Shown: one piece after another, positions 11,701 to 26,700 of the stretch
How positions within the stretch are numbered: the stretch's first letter is position 1
Layout: every line of letters starts with the position of its first letter
Assembly (NCBI RefSeq): GCF_964204645.1
Contig: NC_134026.1
Coordinates: 11,498,450-11,562,449 of the forward strand
Direction: 5' to 3'
Length of the DNA stretch: 64,000 nucleotides
From: Tubulanus polymorphus
Lineage: Eukaryota; Nemertea; Palaeonemertea; Tubulaniformes; Tubulanidae
Notes under the pieces: generated by a model
Databases searched by the model: none
What the model was told of the DNA's origin: nothing
The model's input: only the letters and a program-made list of their open reading frames with translations
Made by a program: the position numbers and the translations under genes

Positions 11701-14700
11701 AAGTTGACGAGGGAAATTATCAAATCCGTACACCGTGGAGAGACGAAAAGGTTCAACTGCCCAACAATTATGATATGGCAATGAAACGACTCGAATGTAC
11801 TGAGCGAAAAGTATTAAAAGATCCGGTAGTTGCACAATCATATTCCGCTACTAATGAGCAGTATTTAGATAAAGACTATATCCGTAAAGTATCGTCGAAT
11901 GAGAAGAAACCTGAACAATCGTGATATTTGCCTCATTTCATCATTCTACGTCCAGACAAATCTACGACTAAAACTCGTCTGACGTATCGTTTCTGACGTG
12001 TCTGCGAAATGTGATGGAATATCGTTAAATGATGTTATTTACTTGGGACCAAACCTTCAGAACAGTTTAGTTGACGTTCTCTTACGATTTCGCAAGGAAC
12101 CAGTTGCGCTTGTTAGCGACATTGCGGAAATGTATCTTCGCATAAAGATAGACCCAGATGATCGTCCGTTCAATCGATTTTTATGGCGTGATCTGGATCA
12201 GTCGAGACCTCCAGATATTTACGAATTTAACCGTGTCCTATTTGGCGTAAATTCTTCTCCCTTTGAAGCACAGTTCGTTGCACAGCATAATGCTAAGAAA
12301 TACAGCGAGAAATACCCAAAAGCTGCCGAATCGGTTTTACAGTCCACATATATGGACGATACAATGGATTCTGTGCCAACCGACCATGATGCGATAGAAC
12401 TGTATCAACAGCTTTCTGAGCTATGGGGAAATGCTGGGATGCGCGCCTGAAATTAACTTAGAGGACGGAGAATTACCGGCTATTAAAACACTCGGGATAA
12501 TGTGGAAAGCTGCAACAGATGAATTCACATTTAACGGAAATCCTCCTAGAACTGAATTCGTTTATACTAAGCAGAATATTCTTCGTAAAATCGCGACGTT
12601 GTTTGACCCGCTTGGTTTCCATGGTCCATTGATTATTCGCGCAAAAATCATAATGCAGGAGCTTTGGGCAGCAGGTGTGGACTGGGACGATCCCATAGAC
12701 ATTGAGCTTGAAAACAAGATGCGAAGATGGTTCTCTGAGCTTGAGTCGTTGTCGAATATTAAAGTTGCTAGATGTTTGAGATTGTGTAAGGAAATTGATT
12801 CCGTTCAGTTTCATGTATTCATCGATGCGTCGCAAGATGCTTATGGGACTGTTATATACCAGCGAAACGTATACACTGATCAGTCTATATCTTCGTATCG
12901 TTTGTGCAAAATCGCGAGTCGCTCCACTAATGTCGATAAGTATACCGAGGCTAGAAATGATGGCTGCAGTTCTTGGTTTAGAACTAGCCAAGACCGTTGG
13001 CAAATCGTTGCGATTTCTGTTGAATCATGTCCGATTTCGGTAGGATAGTATGAACGTTCTGTGGTGGATTCGTAGTCAAAGCCGAAGCTTAAAATTGTTC
13101 ATTGCGAACCGTGTTGGTGTCATCCAACTTTCGACCAGTCCGGAACAATGGCAATACGTATCTACAAAAGAGAATCCAGCGGATTTACTTACGAGTTGAA
13201 CGAGATGTCCTTGTGGTGGGACGGTCCTTGTTTTCTGTACAAAAATGAGTCTCTGAGGCCTACGAAAACCTTTGAAACGGGAAAGTCTGCAGGTCACACG
13301 GAGACTAAGAAATGGTCGATTATAAATGAAACTACAGTGCTTACTGTCGCTGATGATCCGATCATTGGAGACTAAACCCAATTCGTTATTCAAGGTGGAA
13401 CTTATCAGTTTGGGTTCGAGCCTGGGTTATCAGATTTTGCGAGAACTGCAGATCGGTGAAAGAACACCGAACGCGTGGTGAGCTGTTGCCGGAAGAAATT
13501 CAGAACTCCCATAATTATTTTGTGCGATTAGCTCAAAACGAATGTTTCAAAGAGGAAATAACAGCGATTATTCAAAACCGTGCTTTACCATGCAATAGTA
13601 AAATATTGCATTTGTGTCCGAAATAAGATAACAATTCGTTACTGCGGTGCGATGGTCGGTTAAAACACGCAGACTTTCTTCCGTATGATGTGCGTTATCC
13701 GGTTATATTACCCCGTAAACATTGGGTTACTAAATTGATTGTGAGGGATTATCATATTCAGGGTGACCATATCGCAGGTACAAATCACACCCTCGCTCTT
13801 GTTTAGTCGAAATACTGGATCGTTGCTGCGAGAGAAGAAATTCGTGATTGCGAAAGAGAATGCGTAGTTTGTCACAGGAGAACTGTTAAAGTGTCGAGCC
13901 AAATGATGACTCCTCTTCCGCAGATTCGACTGAAATTACCGTTGCGAGCTTTTGCGCGATCGGCCGTAGATTTCGCTGGACCATTTATTACTCTTCAGGG
14001 TCCAGGAAAATGCCGTAAAAAGCGTTATCTAAAAAGCGTTGTTTATTTACATGTTTGCTCTCCCGCGCAGTCCATCTCGAGTTGGCTACTAGTTTAGAGA
14101 CTAATACATTTTTTAACGCGTTCTATAGAATGGCTAGTCGTCGAGGAATGCCGTTGGAAATGTCATCGGATAATGGAACAAACTTTGTCGGTGCTGCTCC
14201 TGAACTTAAAAAATTAGTTAGCTTGTTAGATGTAGATAATATTCGACAATCAACGGCGAATCGTGGTGTTATGTGGAAATTTAATCCACCCGCAGCCCCT
14301 CATTTTGGGGGTGTTCACGAAACAATCATTAAAAGTGCTAAGAGAGCGATTAATAGTATACTTTCAGCAGCGGATGTGAATGATGAGGAACTTGAGACAG
14401 CCTTCATCGGTGCCGAAGCGTTGCTTAACTCGAGACCGATTACATATCAGTCGTCGCATCCGGGGGATGATTTACCTCTGACGCCGAACCATTTTCTTAT
14501 TGGTCAGTGCGGTGGACAGTATGCACCGGAATCAGTTGACGAAACTGACTTCAATTTGCGTAAGCGTTGGCATCGGGTACAGGAATTAGTGAGAAATGTG
14601 GTGGTTGACTGTTGGTGGTTGACAACCACAAAAAGTGGTTGACTGTTCAAAAAAACATTCAAATTGGAGATATAGTCCTTGTTATCTCGCCGGACATTGG

Positions 14701-17700
14701 CTTTTGGTAGAGTTCGAGTCGTGAAATTGCGCGTTGGAAACGGTACATTAGTTCGTCCTTTTACAAAACTGTGCCACTTAGAAAGTACAAGTGATGACTG
14801 AATGTTATAAGTTCTATACCTGTTGTTGCAAGTAATCTAAAAGCATAGTCTATATACATATAAGTGGTTGTGTGATTGATTTTTTGAATTTTATTCATTT
14901 ATTAGAGTGGCTATAAGTTTGTTAGCTTAAATAATTACTGATGTATTGTTACGCTCCATGAACTCAAGTTGTTGTTCGGTTATAATACTTTAATTTAGTT
15001 TGAGTTTCGGGTAGGATAAGTTGACTTAAGAAAGTTTCAGGAAATAGGCATATATTTTGTATTCATAAGGTTTCTAAGGTAGTTAATTAGTCAATAAGTA
15101 TTAACTTGTATTGGAGACTTTTTAAGTAATTGAAGTATTTCAATTTAGTGATTTTGTTTCTTTTTGGCTTCGATACTTACTTAATAAGTATCGAGGAGGA
15201 TATGATAGAGAGAGAATTTTGTGGGTCAAGCTAGTGCTGCTTCCTAGTATAAAAAATGTGTATTAGTAGTGTGTCGAAAGCCTGGAAAAAAGAAAGCCTG
15301 GTTGCTGCTCTGTTGAATTTAAGATCACAGTGTTTGAGTGAATTTATGTTGCTTCCACTGATCCTCTCTACCACTGCAAGTAAAACAGTAGATGATACTA
15401 TATATATTCACGTGAACGCCTGTTCAGTTGCACAGTGAAAAAGCCTTTCGCATCTGGAAAACATGTGCTAAATTTGCTCCTTAAAATTGTTCTCCTTTTC
15501 ATGACGTCTAAATGTGATGAATATAAACATCACACATTAGTACTTAACTGTAAATAATTATTCAAAATTATGCCCAAAGATTAAACAAGAAAAGAAGAAG
15601 CCCAAGGGCTTTGACCCTGTGGTTATAGATCAGGGGTGCAGGTGGGAAATTCTAAAATATACAACGATATCAACGTTGTGTCATTGAAGGCCCAAGCGGG
15701 GCGAGCTCAAGGGGCATGTTACCTTTCTGAAAAAAAGACACATTAGATGAATAAGGCCTCTCCTGATAACTTGGAAAGTGAAAAATAAAAAGACACTTAA
15801 GGAATCTTTTCCTTTTTCATAGAACCAGAGATAAAAGAACAAGAGATCCACGGATGTTTATATCTCAGGCGCAGTAAGTCAAATGAAACAAGAGCCCCAA
15901 GGGGCACTATGGCCAGCCTGTCAGCTTTTCATGAAATGGCAAATGATGATGCATTCTGTGGGTTAAATTTGTCAAAATATACTCCCAGCTCAGAGTCAAT
16001 ATCTAATGATTTACACAATACAATCTTAGAATACAAAAGTAGCACAGACAGCGACTGGATCTGGCAGGAACAAATACCTCAGATAAATCTTTTCCCTTGA
16101 TCTTATTGATTTTAATTTGGAATAGAATTAAATTTGCAGAAATTTGCTCAATAAAACAAAATTGAATTGGATTTGATGTTTTTATTTGTTCAATAAAGAA
16201 AAATTGAATTGGATTTGATATTTTTTGCAGAATAAAATTTGATTGAATTTGTAGCTTGAGCACATGGCTAATTAGCATATCAAGGCCATCTATCCAATTT
16301 GAGAAAAAGCAATTTTTCCCGGACTTTGCACAATGGTCAATGATATTTTCTGTAGTGCTTATATAAAAATAGTGTAGTGCTTATATAAAAATATTCCTTC
16401 CAAAAACCTAATCAACTAAAAGATTCCACAGAAATCGATCTTGATATACAATTTTAGATCTTAAAATAAAAGCCGGAAGTAAAACGGTAGACGATACCGC
16501 GGGTTCACGTGAACACCTGCTGATTTCTGCAGCTAAGCCAATCATAGAGGAGTCGTTGCTTTCTGATTGGCTTTTCAAAACCAATATTTTTGCGATCAGA
16601 TATTCACGAAAAAGCTCATATAAATTCTAGCAAGGCCCTCTTTCAAAATTCAGCTACGTAGAGTTTGGAGAATGGATAATGCTTTAATGAATGATCTGTA
16701 TGAATATATGCCCAGTTGCACATTCAAAGAGCCTCAGCTCTGGAAACCATGTCAATTAAATTTGCTCCATTTGTATATTAATAGGCTCAGCCTACGGTTG
16801 GCCTAATACATGTGTTCAATGGGGAATTTGCACTCAGAGACAAAAAAACGCTCAAGCTATTTTTACGATGCTGTAAACGGATGACACTAGCTATATTTAC
16901 AATGTCTCATTCTGATTGGCTAATTCACGTTGCGCATGCCCACTAGGGTGCGCGACTTAGAAAATTCAAGGCAAGTGTGGAGAATCGAGTTAGAGAACAT
17001 AGAGCGGATAGAGCGATACTCGAACCCGGGCCAGTTAATTACTAGCGCAGCATAATACCACTAAACCACCGAGCTCGTTGGAAACCGGTTGAATGTTTTA
17101 ACTAAATATAGCCTCACCTTACCCTAATCCTATCCCTAGGGGTTAAAACGGACCCTTACCCTAACCCTAACCCTCTGGACCCTCTTCTCACCCTCTTGAC
17201 GCTAATCCTCTTCTCTCTAGTCCACAATCCTAAATTCAATATAAAACCGTCGTAAATATAGAATTTACGACCGCTTTATGACGCCGTAAATATAGCCACT
17301 TAAAACAAAAAACGTTTTTGCGAACGTACTTGTTGTCAATAATTACGTTCGCAAGAATTTTTTGGCCTCAAAATTGGGAAAATCAGACCTGGAGCAAAAG
17401 CATTTAAAAATGCCGTGGGTTGCTGAAGCAACCCACTTAATTTAGCAAAGACAATCAGCATTTTAGAATATCAATTTGCCTCTGTAAATCTAACAAATTC
17501 ATGCTAATTCATGATTTATGAATGCAAATTCCTTACTGATCACACTGATGCATAATATTCACAGATCAATTGATTATTAATGAAATTAAGGACCAAATTT
17601 CATGTCAACTTGGGTCATCGTCAATAGATTGCATCATCCCTGGTAATAAGGATGACTGCAAAACATCACACGAAGAGCAGGTTTAATAGTAGACCTACCT

Positions 17701-20700
17701 GATGAACAATAGGCCTATGCAGAAATAAACATTTTTGGGAGGGGGGTACGAAAGTGCAATCATACAGCGCCATCAGCGTTTTTGTTAATTTCTTAACCGT
17801 TTTAACACTTGAAATCATGTTATATCAGTAATAAATACCTTCTAGAGTCATATTTTACATATTTTCCTGGATATTTTGTAGAAAAAATATTGACTTCAAA
17901 TACGTCATCTCGGTTAGCAATAAAATTTCATTTTCCTTCAAAAATATCCGACAAAATATGTTAAATATGACTCCAGCAGGGAGATATTACTGATATAATA
18001 TGATTTCAAGTGTTAAAATCGACAAGGAATAAATAAATATGTTATATTTCATGTCATCTTGGTTGATCTCGGTGAATTGCGTCATCTCGGTAAAGGAGAA
18101 CCGCTAGAGAACACGATGTAGGCCTACTGTCTGTCTCCTCTCCGTGCGACGTTTTGGTCTGTAATTTCGTAAATAATGTACCGATTTACCTTATCCATAC
18201 ATCAATGTCTTCAGTGAAAGAGTTGCATTCAGAAATATATCATTTTCTTCGTCAAATCTGTCTTTGTTGTTGTTTATCGACAAATATCTATGCAGCATAC
18301 GACTGCGTAATGCTTCAGCGCTGATGTCGCGAGCGCAGTTCCGGCTCACTGCGCACGCGCATCAACCTACATAGCAACAGCCGATAGGTGGGGGAGAGTG
18401 CCGATTACAAAAGAGTGCAGAAAAAGAAATAGAAAATGGGTAAAACACGGACAACGGCAGAAAAGACTATCATACGGAGTGTTTTCCGAATGTGCGAAAG
18501 AGGAAGAAAGATCTCAAGGCCATGTATCTCGTTAAGATCAACAGTAAAGCGTACAAGTGCATTATGCAAAGTACCCGAACAATCGGTTCACGATATCGTG
18601 AATGAGAAAAAAGAAATAGACATGTCATTTTTAACCCAATCAAATAGAAAAATAGTTCAAATAAGAAAATTTGATCCTTTTCACAAAGGAGTTTTGAGAC
18701 GTTAAGTCCATGATATGTACAGAAGTGGAATGTTTATAAATCTCAGAAAGTTAAAGGTAAAATAACCCACTTAACAAATTATCCAATGAATCCCAAATGA
18801 AACTGAATCTGAGTCCCAATAGTCATAGTTCATTTCATAATTTCGATTTAACCAATTATTATTCTCACTCATTTCCATTGTTCGTGAAATATCCCTTCAT
18901 CGCTTAACATAAGACAGTAAATTATATACAATTCCCAATGGGCACGCATTAGTTTTTTTAATTCACTAAAAAGGTTGCGATGAGACACTGCGGAATCGAT
19001 TGCAGCCACAAAACGATAAGAAGAACCCTCAAGCGTTTAAAGTTTAGATTCTATCAAAAAGGAATTGGGAAAAAATTTGTCACCGAGAGAGGCGATGTTC
19101 TGATGGCTAGGCATCAATTCCTTCGAAGTATCAGAGAAGAGAGGTGGACTAAAAAACATGAAAAATTGATTTGAAATACATGTTTGTGGGAAATATGTTA
19201 TTCAAAATGTTCAACTTCCAAATATGTATTCAATTCAAAGAAAGAAGGCCGTCAACTTATCTATTTAGACGAAACTTGGTTGAATAGTCACCACACAGTC
19301 TCAGCCGAGTGGACTGAGAACATTAAAAAGTGTTGTAGCGCTGGTAACATCCGTTGTCCCGAATGCGGACGACACATCCCGAGTGGCAAGGGAGAACGAT
19401 TGATTATCCTTGATGCAGGTTCAAGGTATGCACCATTAAAGCAAAGATACGGTATTTGATGAGAACCCAATAACATTACCATATTATTTGATATATTTGT
19501 AAACAATAAGATACGGTATTTGACGAGAACCCGATAACATTACCATATTATTTGATATATTTGTAAACAATATTCCAGAGAAAGTTATGTTCCCGGCGTT
19601 CTAGACGTGTTCGTTGGTCGAACGAATTACGGAGACTACCACTCCGAGATGAACGTAGAGTATGTATTTTTCCCTTTTACGTAGGATTCAAGAGGCATTG
19701 AAAAATGACGAAAAAATCAAAAATGATTGTTTCTTATTTCAGACATTTTATCGACTGGTTTGAGAACAAACTGATGCCCGCTTGTGAACGTCCATCGACG
19801 ATCATTATGGACAACGCGCCTTACCACAACATTTTAACCAATGCTTCAAAGGTACCCCCGTCATCGTCGACGAAAGAAGCTATTTGCAATTGGCTTACTG
19901 AACAAAACATTGAAATTCCTGAAAATGTTTTGAAAGTAGAGCTCGTCGAAATATTGAAACCACACAAGCCAAAACAAATTTACAAAACAGACGAGATTGC
20001 TGAACGGTAACAATACACTGTCCATATAGCTATATCGTTATAAAATGCCATTTCTATGTAAATTCAATATTTAATTTTAGATTCGGTCATCGGGTTCTTC
20101 GTTTGCCGGTTCGACACCCCGAGCGCAATCCGATTGAGTATATTCAGGTATGGAATCGTTGACCTGACTACGATTACTCTCATCTTAAATCCCTTGAATA
20201 ATTTCTAGTTCATTCCCAACTAAATAACTTTTCTAACGTCATATTACTCTCAAATTTGATGCAGACCACTATGATTTACTGTCTCTGGTACCCAGGCCTT
20301 GAATCGTTTGTACTATGAGATATTAAGGAAACGTTTTTGAGATGCGAATTATGGTTCTAAAATCGCTTCCGTTATACTATTGCATATAGGCAAATGAAAA
20401 GTGCTATGTCGCACAACGAAACTGTGGTTTTAGAACGTAAGACCACGTCATCGAAAAAGTAAAAATAAATTGAAGTGATGCATTTTTTCACAGTTGAAAT
20501 GCCTAATACATGTATTTTGAATTTGCTAGGTCGAAGAAAAGTATTGGGAAACCTATGGCTTGATACCCACCTATGACGGTTCACTCATAGTAAATTGTGA
20601 GGACGATGACCATGACGACGACGATGAAGAAGAGGATGACGAAGACGATGATGATAATGATGAGGAGGTAGCAGACGATGAAGATGCTGTGTGCAAAATA

Positions 20701-23700
20701 AGCAAAGAACTCGAGCCACCAACAGCACCATCACGTGTTAAATACTTCACGTGGATAAGATGTAACTTTTGCGAGGAGTGGGTGCATTTAAAATACTGTT
20801 GCACAAAAACAAAATCCGAAGCAGAATTTACATGTCCAGTATGCTGGAAGATTTTACATAATGAGTCATGATCTTATTTAACCTTGTATCGTATAATTCC
20901 ATGTTTGTATATTGTGTATATCATATTTGTGTCTGGTATTTTACGGTGCGTATGTGGTGTACGTGAGTGTATGCATGTGTGCGTGTCAGACTGTTAGTTG
21001 AATGGAGAGGGGTGCGTGTAAGTGATGCATGTATCATTTAAATCTATTAAACTATTTTCAATTGATTATCAAATAAATTTTTAACAGTCTTTGTTTATAT
21101 TTTTTAGGAAAGTGGTTTGCATGCCGAAATTATACTCAATCGCGTCGACGTTTTGTTTGGCAATTAAGAATGAAATACGACAATAAGACTTTTTGGACTC
21201 TATTTTTGTTTTCAATGTGGTATTTAAATCATCGATGCAACACGGACTCAGAGTATTGCATCCATGCTTTTGCTTGGCGTTTTGTGTTTTTATTGCAGTT
21301 AGTCACATGGTCAATGCAATGAAAATTGGAATGGTTCGGAATTGAGATCCGATCAAATTAAATCATTTTTAAGTGTATTTTCAATACAAATAAAGGTTGG
21401 CAAACATTTCTATGAGTCGGAGCGATCGAGGAAGAAACAGACTTTTGCCTAGCAGTCACATTTATTTGGGCATTGTAGGCCCATACGAGAGGATTACCAA
21501 ATTAACAATATATTAAAGATCTATAAAATGTGTTAGCCTTAGTAAAATCGTGTCTCACATCAAGAATAATCTCAACGATATTTTTCGTCTGCCAATTTTT
21601 GACTGGACCGATGACCAGAGCATCAGAATAGAAGATCTATTGTGTTTTATTGTTCTCCATCATTTTTACTCAAAATACACAATTTCCCTTTTAAATTTTA
21701 AAATATTTTCCCTGTGCGGTACTTCAAACAATTCCATGCGGAAAATATTGGAATGATGAAGAATACTGGCGAAAACTACAGATATGTTGCGTGTTTTTGC
21801 CCGCGCACAATTTATTCAGCGGTAGTTTTCGCATGCAACTATGCACTCTTAAAAGCCCCGCTCCCGTAGCAACGTGATGTCAACAAATAGGATGATGCGC
21901 GTGCGCAGGAAGCATTACACGGTCATATGCTGCGTAAATATTTGTCGATAAACAACAAGAAAGACAGATTGGATGAAGAAAATGATATATTTCTGAATGC
22001 AAATCTTTCACTTAAGACATTGATGTATGGATAAGGTAAATCGGTACATTATTAACGAAATTAAGGCCAAAACGTTGCACGGAGAGGAGGTGTGACAGAT
22101 AGTAGGCTATTTCGCTTCTTGACTCGCGGAAACTCCTGGCCCCGACGCTTTTTGTTAAATAAAGGACAAAAGTATCATGCAATGAGTTTTCACAATCCCT
22201 AACCGGATTTCAATATCACTCCAAAATTCTAAGAGAGAACGTCGATTATCGAGGACACCAGACCACGCCAAATTTGCACTTCCAGTAAATATCCGCGGCT
22301 CCCCCAACTGGAGAAATGTTTTGTTTCAATAAAGTTGTATTGTTTTGATACGATCCATAATCGGGAATAAATAAACACATCGTAAATTGAATTTGATTTA
22401 AAATTCTAACGATCAAATGCAATCAATTTAGTGACTGGCAATCGCTATGGTTGAAATATGTACGAATAATAACGATAATTTCGAGAATTGATTACTTTCA
22501 ACTTTAGCGCTTATTGAATCGCAGGCCTAAATCGTATCGCCGCTGGGGTAATCCATACTATGGAAAATCCACACTGCTTGTAAACAACGACGTGAACAAC
22601 CCCTGATATTTTCAGATAAACTAATCACAGAGAAGACTCTACTTCCTGATTGGCTGATGAAAATTAAAATTTTTCCGATTTCATTTTTTTGAAAAATGTT
22701 AAAAACATTTTAATGAAGCCCTATTTCAAAATTATGCTACGTAGAATTTCGAGAATTGTTTACGCTTGAATACTTGACTTGTTCGAATATGCCCTCACTG
22801 GCAAGCAAAACAGCCTTTCATCTGGAAACCATGTCACTTATATACCCATATCCGCTCCATTTGTATAGTAATAGGCTCAGCCTACGGCTGGCCTAAAGAT
22901 TGTGGAACCATTTAGATGTTGGACTAATCAGATGTGGGAACAATAGGATGTGGAATGAATTGTGAGGCTAATGAGCAGATGATATTGGAACAGTGTAAAT
23001 AAGTAGTGGCGTACACATTACTGTTGGCAATATGGCAGTTCAGTGATTTGCCACATGCACAAGAGTTTGCTATGCTCGGTTCACGCACACAACTTCCTGA
23101 TTTCTGTACTATTGACCCAAGTGGAAAATAAACCATAGTTGTAAAATGCACGCTCACACACACAGCTTTAATCACAAAACCCCAGGATAGTGATGAAACA
23201 GATGAAGCATCTGCAATAAATACAGAAGACAGCGTTACAATAACAAGAAACGAAATTCTTAATATGGACTTTCCTAAATTTACGTAAGTGTAGGCTATGT
23301 CAAATCAGCGTCAAAATCAAACATTGGTAGTCTAAGTTAGAGATTATAAGCAGAACAAATGAAAAATAGTGAACACTATTGAATCGACTTCAAATGATCG
23401 GAGAAGACTGACTTTTTACAGACAATTAGATCGAAAATAAGGACGCCGGAAAATATCAAGAAAAAGATGTCTTTTTTTATGAATGGAAACGCATATACCT
23501 ATCTTCAGCATGAAGTTTTTGGCAGAATTTCAGAAAATCCGTGCTCCAAGTAATTTAAAAAGCCTAAGATGTCCCCCTTGATTGAATCCAGGAGTTTACA
23601 TGAAAATCTGTCAATGGATACGATCTCCATCACACACAATGGCATGATGATTCATCATGAATATACACGGTAGCGGGTTTTCCCAACTGACTCAAATAGA

Positions 23701-26700
23701 CACTCTCCACGCTCATGGTGTGACGATTTCTATACACTAAGTGTGGAAAGTTTGTTTGACAATTTATTTTCATAAAATGAACAATTTCCAAGATTCATTT
23801 CCCTCTTTCACAATTTCACTGCCCTTCTATAAAATTCACTGCTTTTCACGGCCAGCCGCGACAAACCCTGGTTGAACCCAGTTAATTCATTTGCAGTTTC
23901 CAAGAAAACTTTAACTAGGCCACTCACGAGGCACTTTTGATATACATGCACAGATCAATACACCGCATAGCAGCGAGTAAATGTGTCAGGAACGTGTGTA
24001 AAGAATGAATGTACGTAAAAGGGCATGTGTTCTTCCGAAAAGAAATGTAGTTCCAACAACAAATAAATAACTAAATTGATAAATAAGCAACAGATTCTGG
24101 CGAAATTCGATAGGGTTAGAGCTTTTATTACTGCATTGAATGTTTTAAAAGTTCCAAAGAGATACTAAGCCTCGTTTGGAAATTATTTTGTACCAAAGGA
24201 AGAAAGTTTCATATGCGATTACAAAATGGACTGCCCTAAAGCAAAAGTCCATAAAAGTTCAAAACATGCCGTTTTGACCAGAATGTAGGCCATAAGTCAG
24301 CCATCTTGAATTGGAGAAGTTCCGAGAACAATACAGTTCCTTTTCATATTATCATACACATACCATAAAAATTTCATTAATCTATCACATCATACTATTA
24401 TACACATCTAATATAAATTTCATGAAATGTTCTCAAACGAGTTTTGAGATATCACGTACACGTCTCAAAAATAAATGTTATCAATCGATGGCGCTATATG
24501 GTAAATATAGATATTCTCATAATAGAATATCAATATTTGTTGATTAAAAGCATCGACCGCTGAAATTTGTGCAGTAATTCATGTTAGAATATGTACCCTA
24601 GCTAAACTTATTGCTTGCATTTAGTTTTGCTGCACCCTGTAAAGAAATATGGGCAGTGCTGCCATCTATTTGATTATGTAGTATCTAGTTTAGCTCCACA
24701 ATAAAAAGGCTCTCAAGATAGTTTTATCACAATGGAAGCCGGTCTCTATTGTTAATTCTTAACCGTCTTTGTCATAATAATCCGTCATCATCCATCGAGA
24801 TCCCCTGAAAATGGCAACAGGTTATGGGCCCAGGTCTCGAGCACCTGTATATGATGGCGATGAGGGCAAGTATGAGTTATGGGAAACCAAATTCTTAGGA
24901 TATATGAGAATCAAGAAAATGCACGATGTGGTGACCGGAAGATCACAACTTGTGGGCGAGCAGCTCGTGAATAAGAAGGCTGAAGCGTACACCGAGCTCG
25001 TATAATGCCTCGATGATCGTTCGTTATCCCTAATTATGAGCGATGCAAAAGACGATGGTGAAAAAGGACTTTCAACTCTACGTGAACATTACCTATCAAA
25101 GGGTAAGCCTAAAATAATTAGTTTATACCATGAACTCACGTCTCTGAAAATGAGTGCCGATGAGAGCACGACTGATTATGTTTTAGGAGCTGAAAAAGCT
25201 GCTGCCTTCCTTAAGTTTGCTGAAGAGAACATAAGCGATAGTTTACTCGTGGCAATGATCATTACAGGTTTACCCGAAGAATTTAAGCCGTTTACAACGG
25301 TTATCAATAAAAAAGTTGGGATATCTTTCACAGAATTTAAAGTTGCGTTGAGAAACTTTGCCGAAACGAATAAAGCTCAATCACAGTCGAGTGCGTATGA
25401 TGACAGTGTGTTACATGTAAATACTACAAACTACCACAGCAGTGCGAGGGGTACGCCACAGAATCGTGGAGTCAAAAGCGGCCGTCAGGTTGAATGTTAT
25501 CGATGTCATAAACCAGGTCACATTGCGAAAGATTGTAAACAAAACAGACCACGGGGATGGTGCAAATACTGCTGAATAAGAGGTAATTTCTGTAAGAAAC
25601 TACAACGAGGACAAGGTCACGATGCAGCTAAATTCGTAGACGAAGCGATAAAAACTTGGTGATTTTTAATGTGAACTCCGATAACAACAGCGGGTATACA
25701 ATAAATTCTGGTAATAACAGTTTACTCGTGGATTGTGGTGCCACCACTCATATCCTGAATGACAAGACAAAATTTCTTTCATTCGATGATAACTTTTAAC
25801 CAGCGGAACATTTCATCGAGCTAGCAGACGAAACTAGAAAGAACAATATAGCGCTTAAAAGGGGAAATGCTCAGGGTTCCCTGACCGAATCACACGGAAA
25901 CACGCATAAAGTTATATGAGAAAGAACTCTGTTTATACCCACATCGGGAAAATCGGGATATTTGTCAGTTTTGAGATACACTCATTTCCGGGTTCTTTGG
26001 GATGTTTATTTTAATCTTGCTGAACAATTTTTTGCACAAACATTGCAAAATACTATAAAAACGATGTTTTCGTAAACATGTCATTCCATTGTTTTGAGAA
26101 AATCGTTTTGTTTTGGGTCAATTAGACCATTTTTCGAAGCGTAATATGTGTTTGCAATAATCCTTTTTTACCGGACATGTTGGGTACCATTGAAAAGCTG
26201 AGAATCACCTCGTTCTGACGCAATTATCCATATAAGGATATCTTCGGAGGCTTCCGGGGAAATACGAATAATAAATGATGTGTCGGGATGCCGAGGATAT
26301 CCATATATGGAGGACGCTCATTAGCATACAGCTTCGGCAATCTCCGTACCCAATTACGCACGCGCAGTTGATCAAATTTCTCCGTCGCTACGGTAACCCG
26401 ATTGAACACGCTGGAATGTGGAAGTAAACTTTTACAAACAAACATGGAAGAATTCTTTGAAAACCGGTTTTATTTTGATCAAATGGACAATTACTCGTCA
26501 GTTCATTGTGAATGAACAATGAAGCCTTCTACCGCGAATAAATTCAAAGGGAAGAGGCGCCGTATAACGAAACACGGGGTAGGAAAAAGAAAGATTTGTC
26601 GTCTTCGTCAGTAAGCACCACCGTCACTGATAAAAGTACGTTTTCTGTGACTGACAGTGACAATTCTGTAATATGTGATGATTCTGAAGAAATTCAGCAA

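Larger units (their letters stand above)
8424..15373 (+). mobile_element. BEL/Pao LTR retrotransposon, decayed, with 5-bp TSD
   Basis: LTRs start TGATAG and end CTACCA. The flanking CTGCA at 8419-8423 and at 15374-15378 is a 5-bp target duplication, typical of BEL/Pao. The internal order gag, zinc knuckles, aspartic protease, RT, RNase H, integrase is the BEL order. Several frameshifts and stops separate the domains, so it is not autonomous. It sits inside dispersed repeat DR1: an uninterrupted relative of the target is at 16450-16500. Confidence 0.92.
18118..22107 (+). mobile_element. Long-TIR DNA transposon with IS630-like transposase
   Basis: 18118-18420 is the reverse complement of 21843-22107 at high identity, with an extra ~30 bp near 18325-18355 on the left. 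The outer ends read TAGGCCTACT.. and TAGCCTACT.., both starting TA, as in Tc1/mariner-IS630 elements that duplicate TA. Between the TIRs lies one multi-exon transposase-like gene. The segment 20872-21842 shows no other gene. Confidence 0.82.

Noticed and set aside
15909-16278. Open frames in DR1
   Set aside because: Located in a dispersed repeat, not conserved with the copy at 7935-8423.
20571-20804. Ser-rich minus-strand frame
   Set aside because: Antisense of the Asp/Glu run in the transposase tail.
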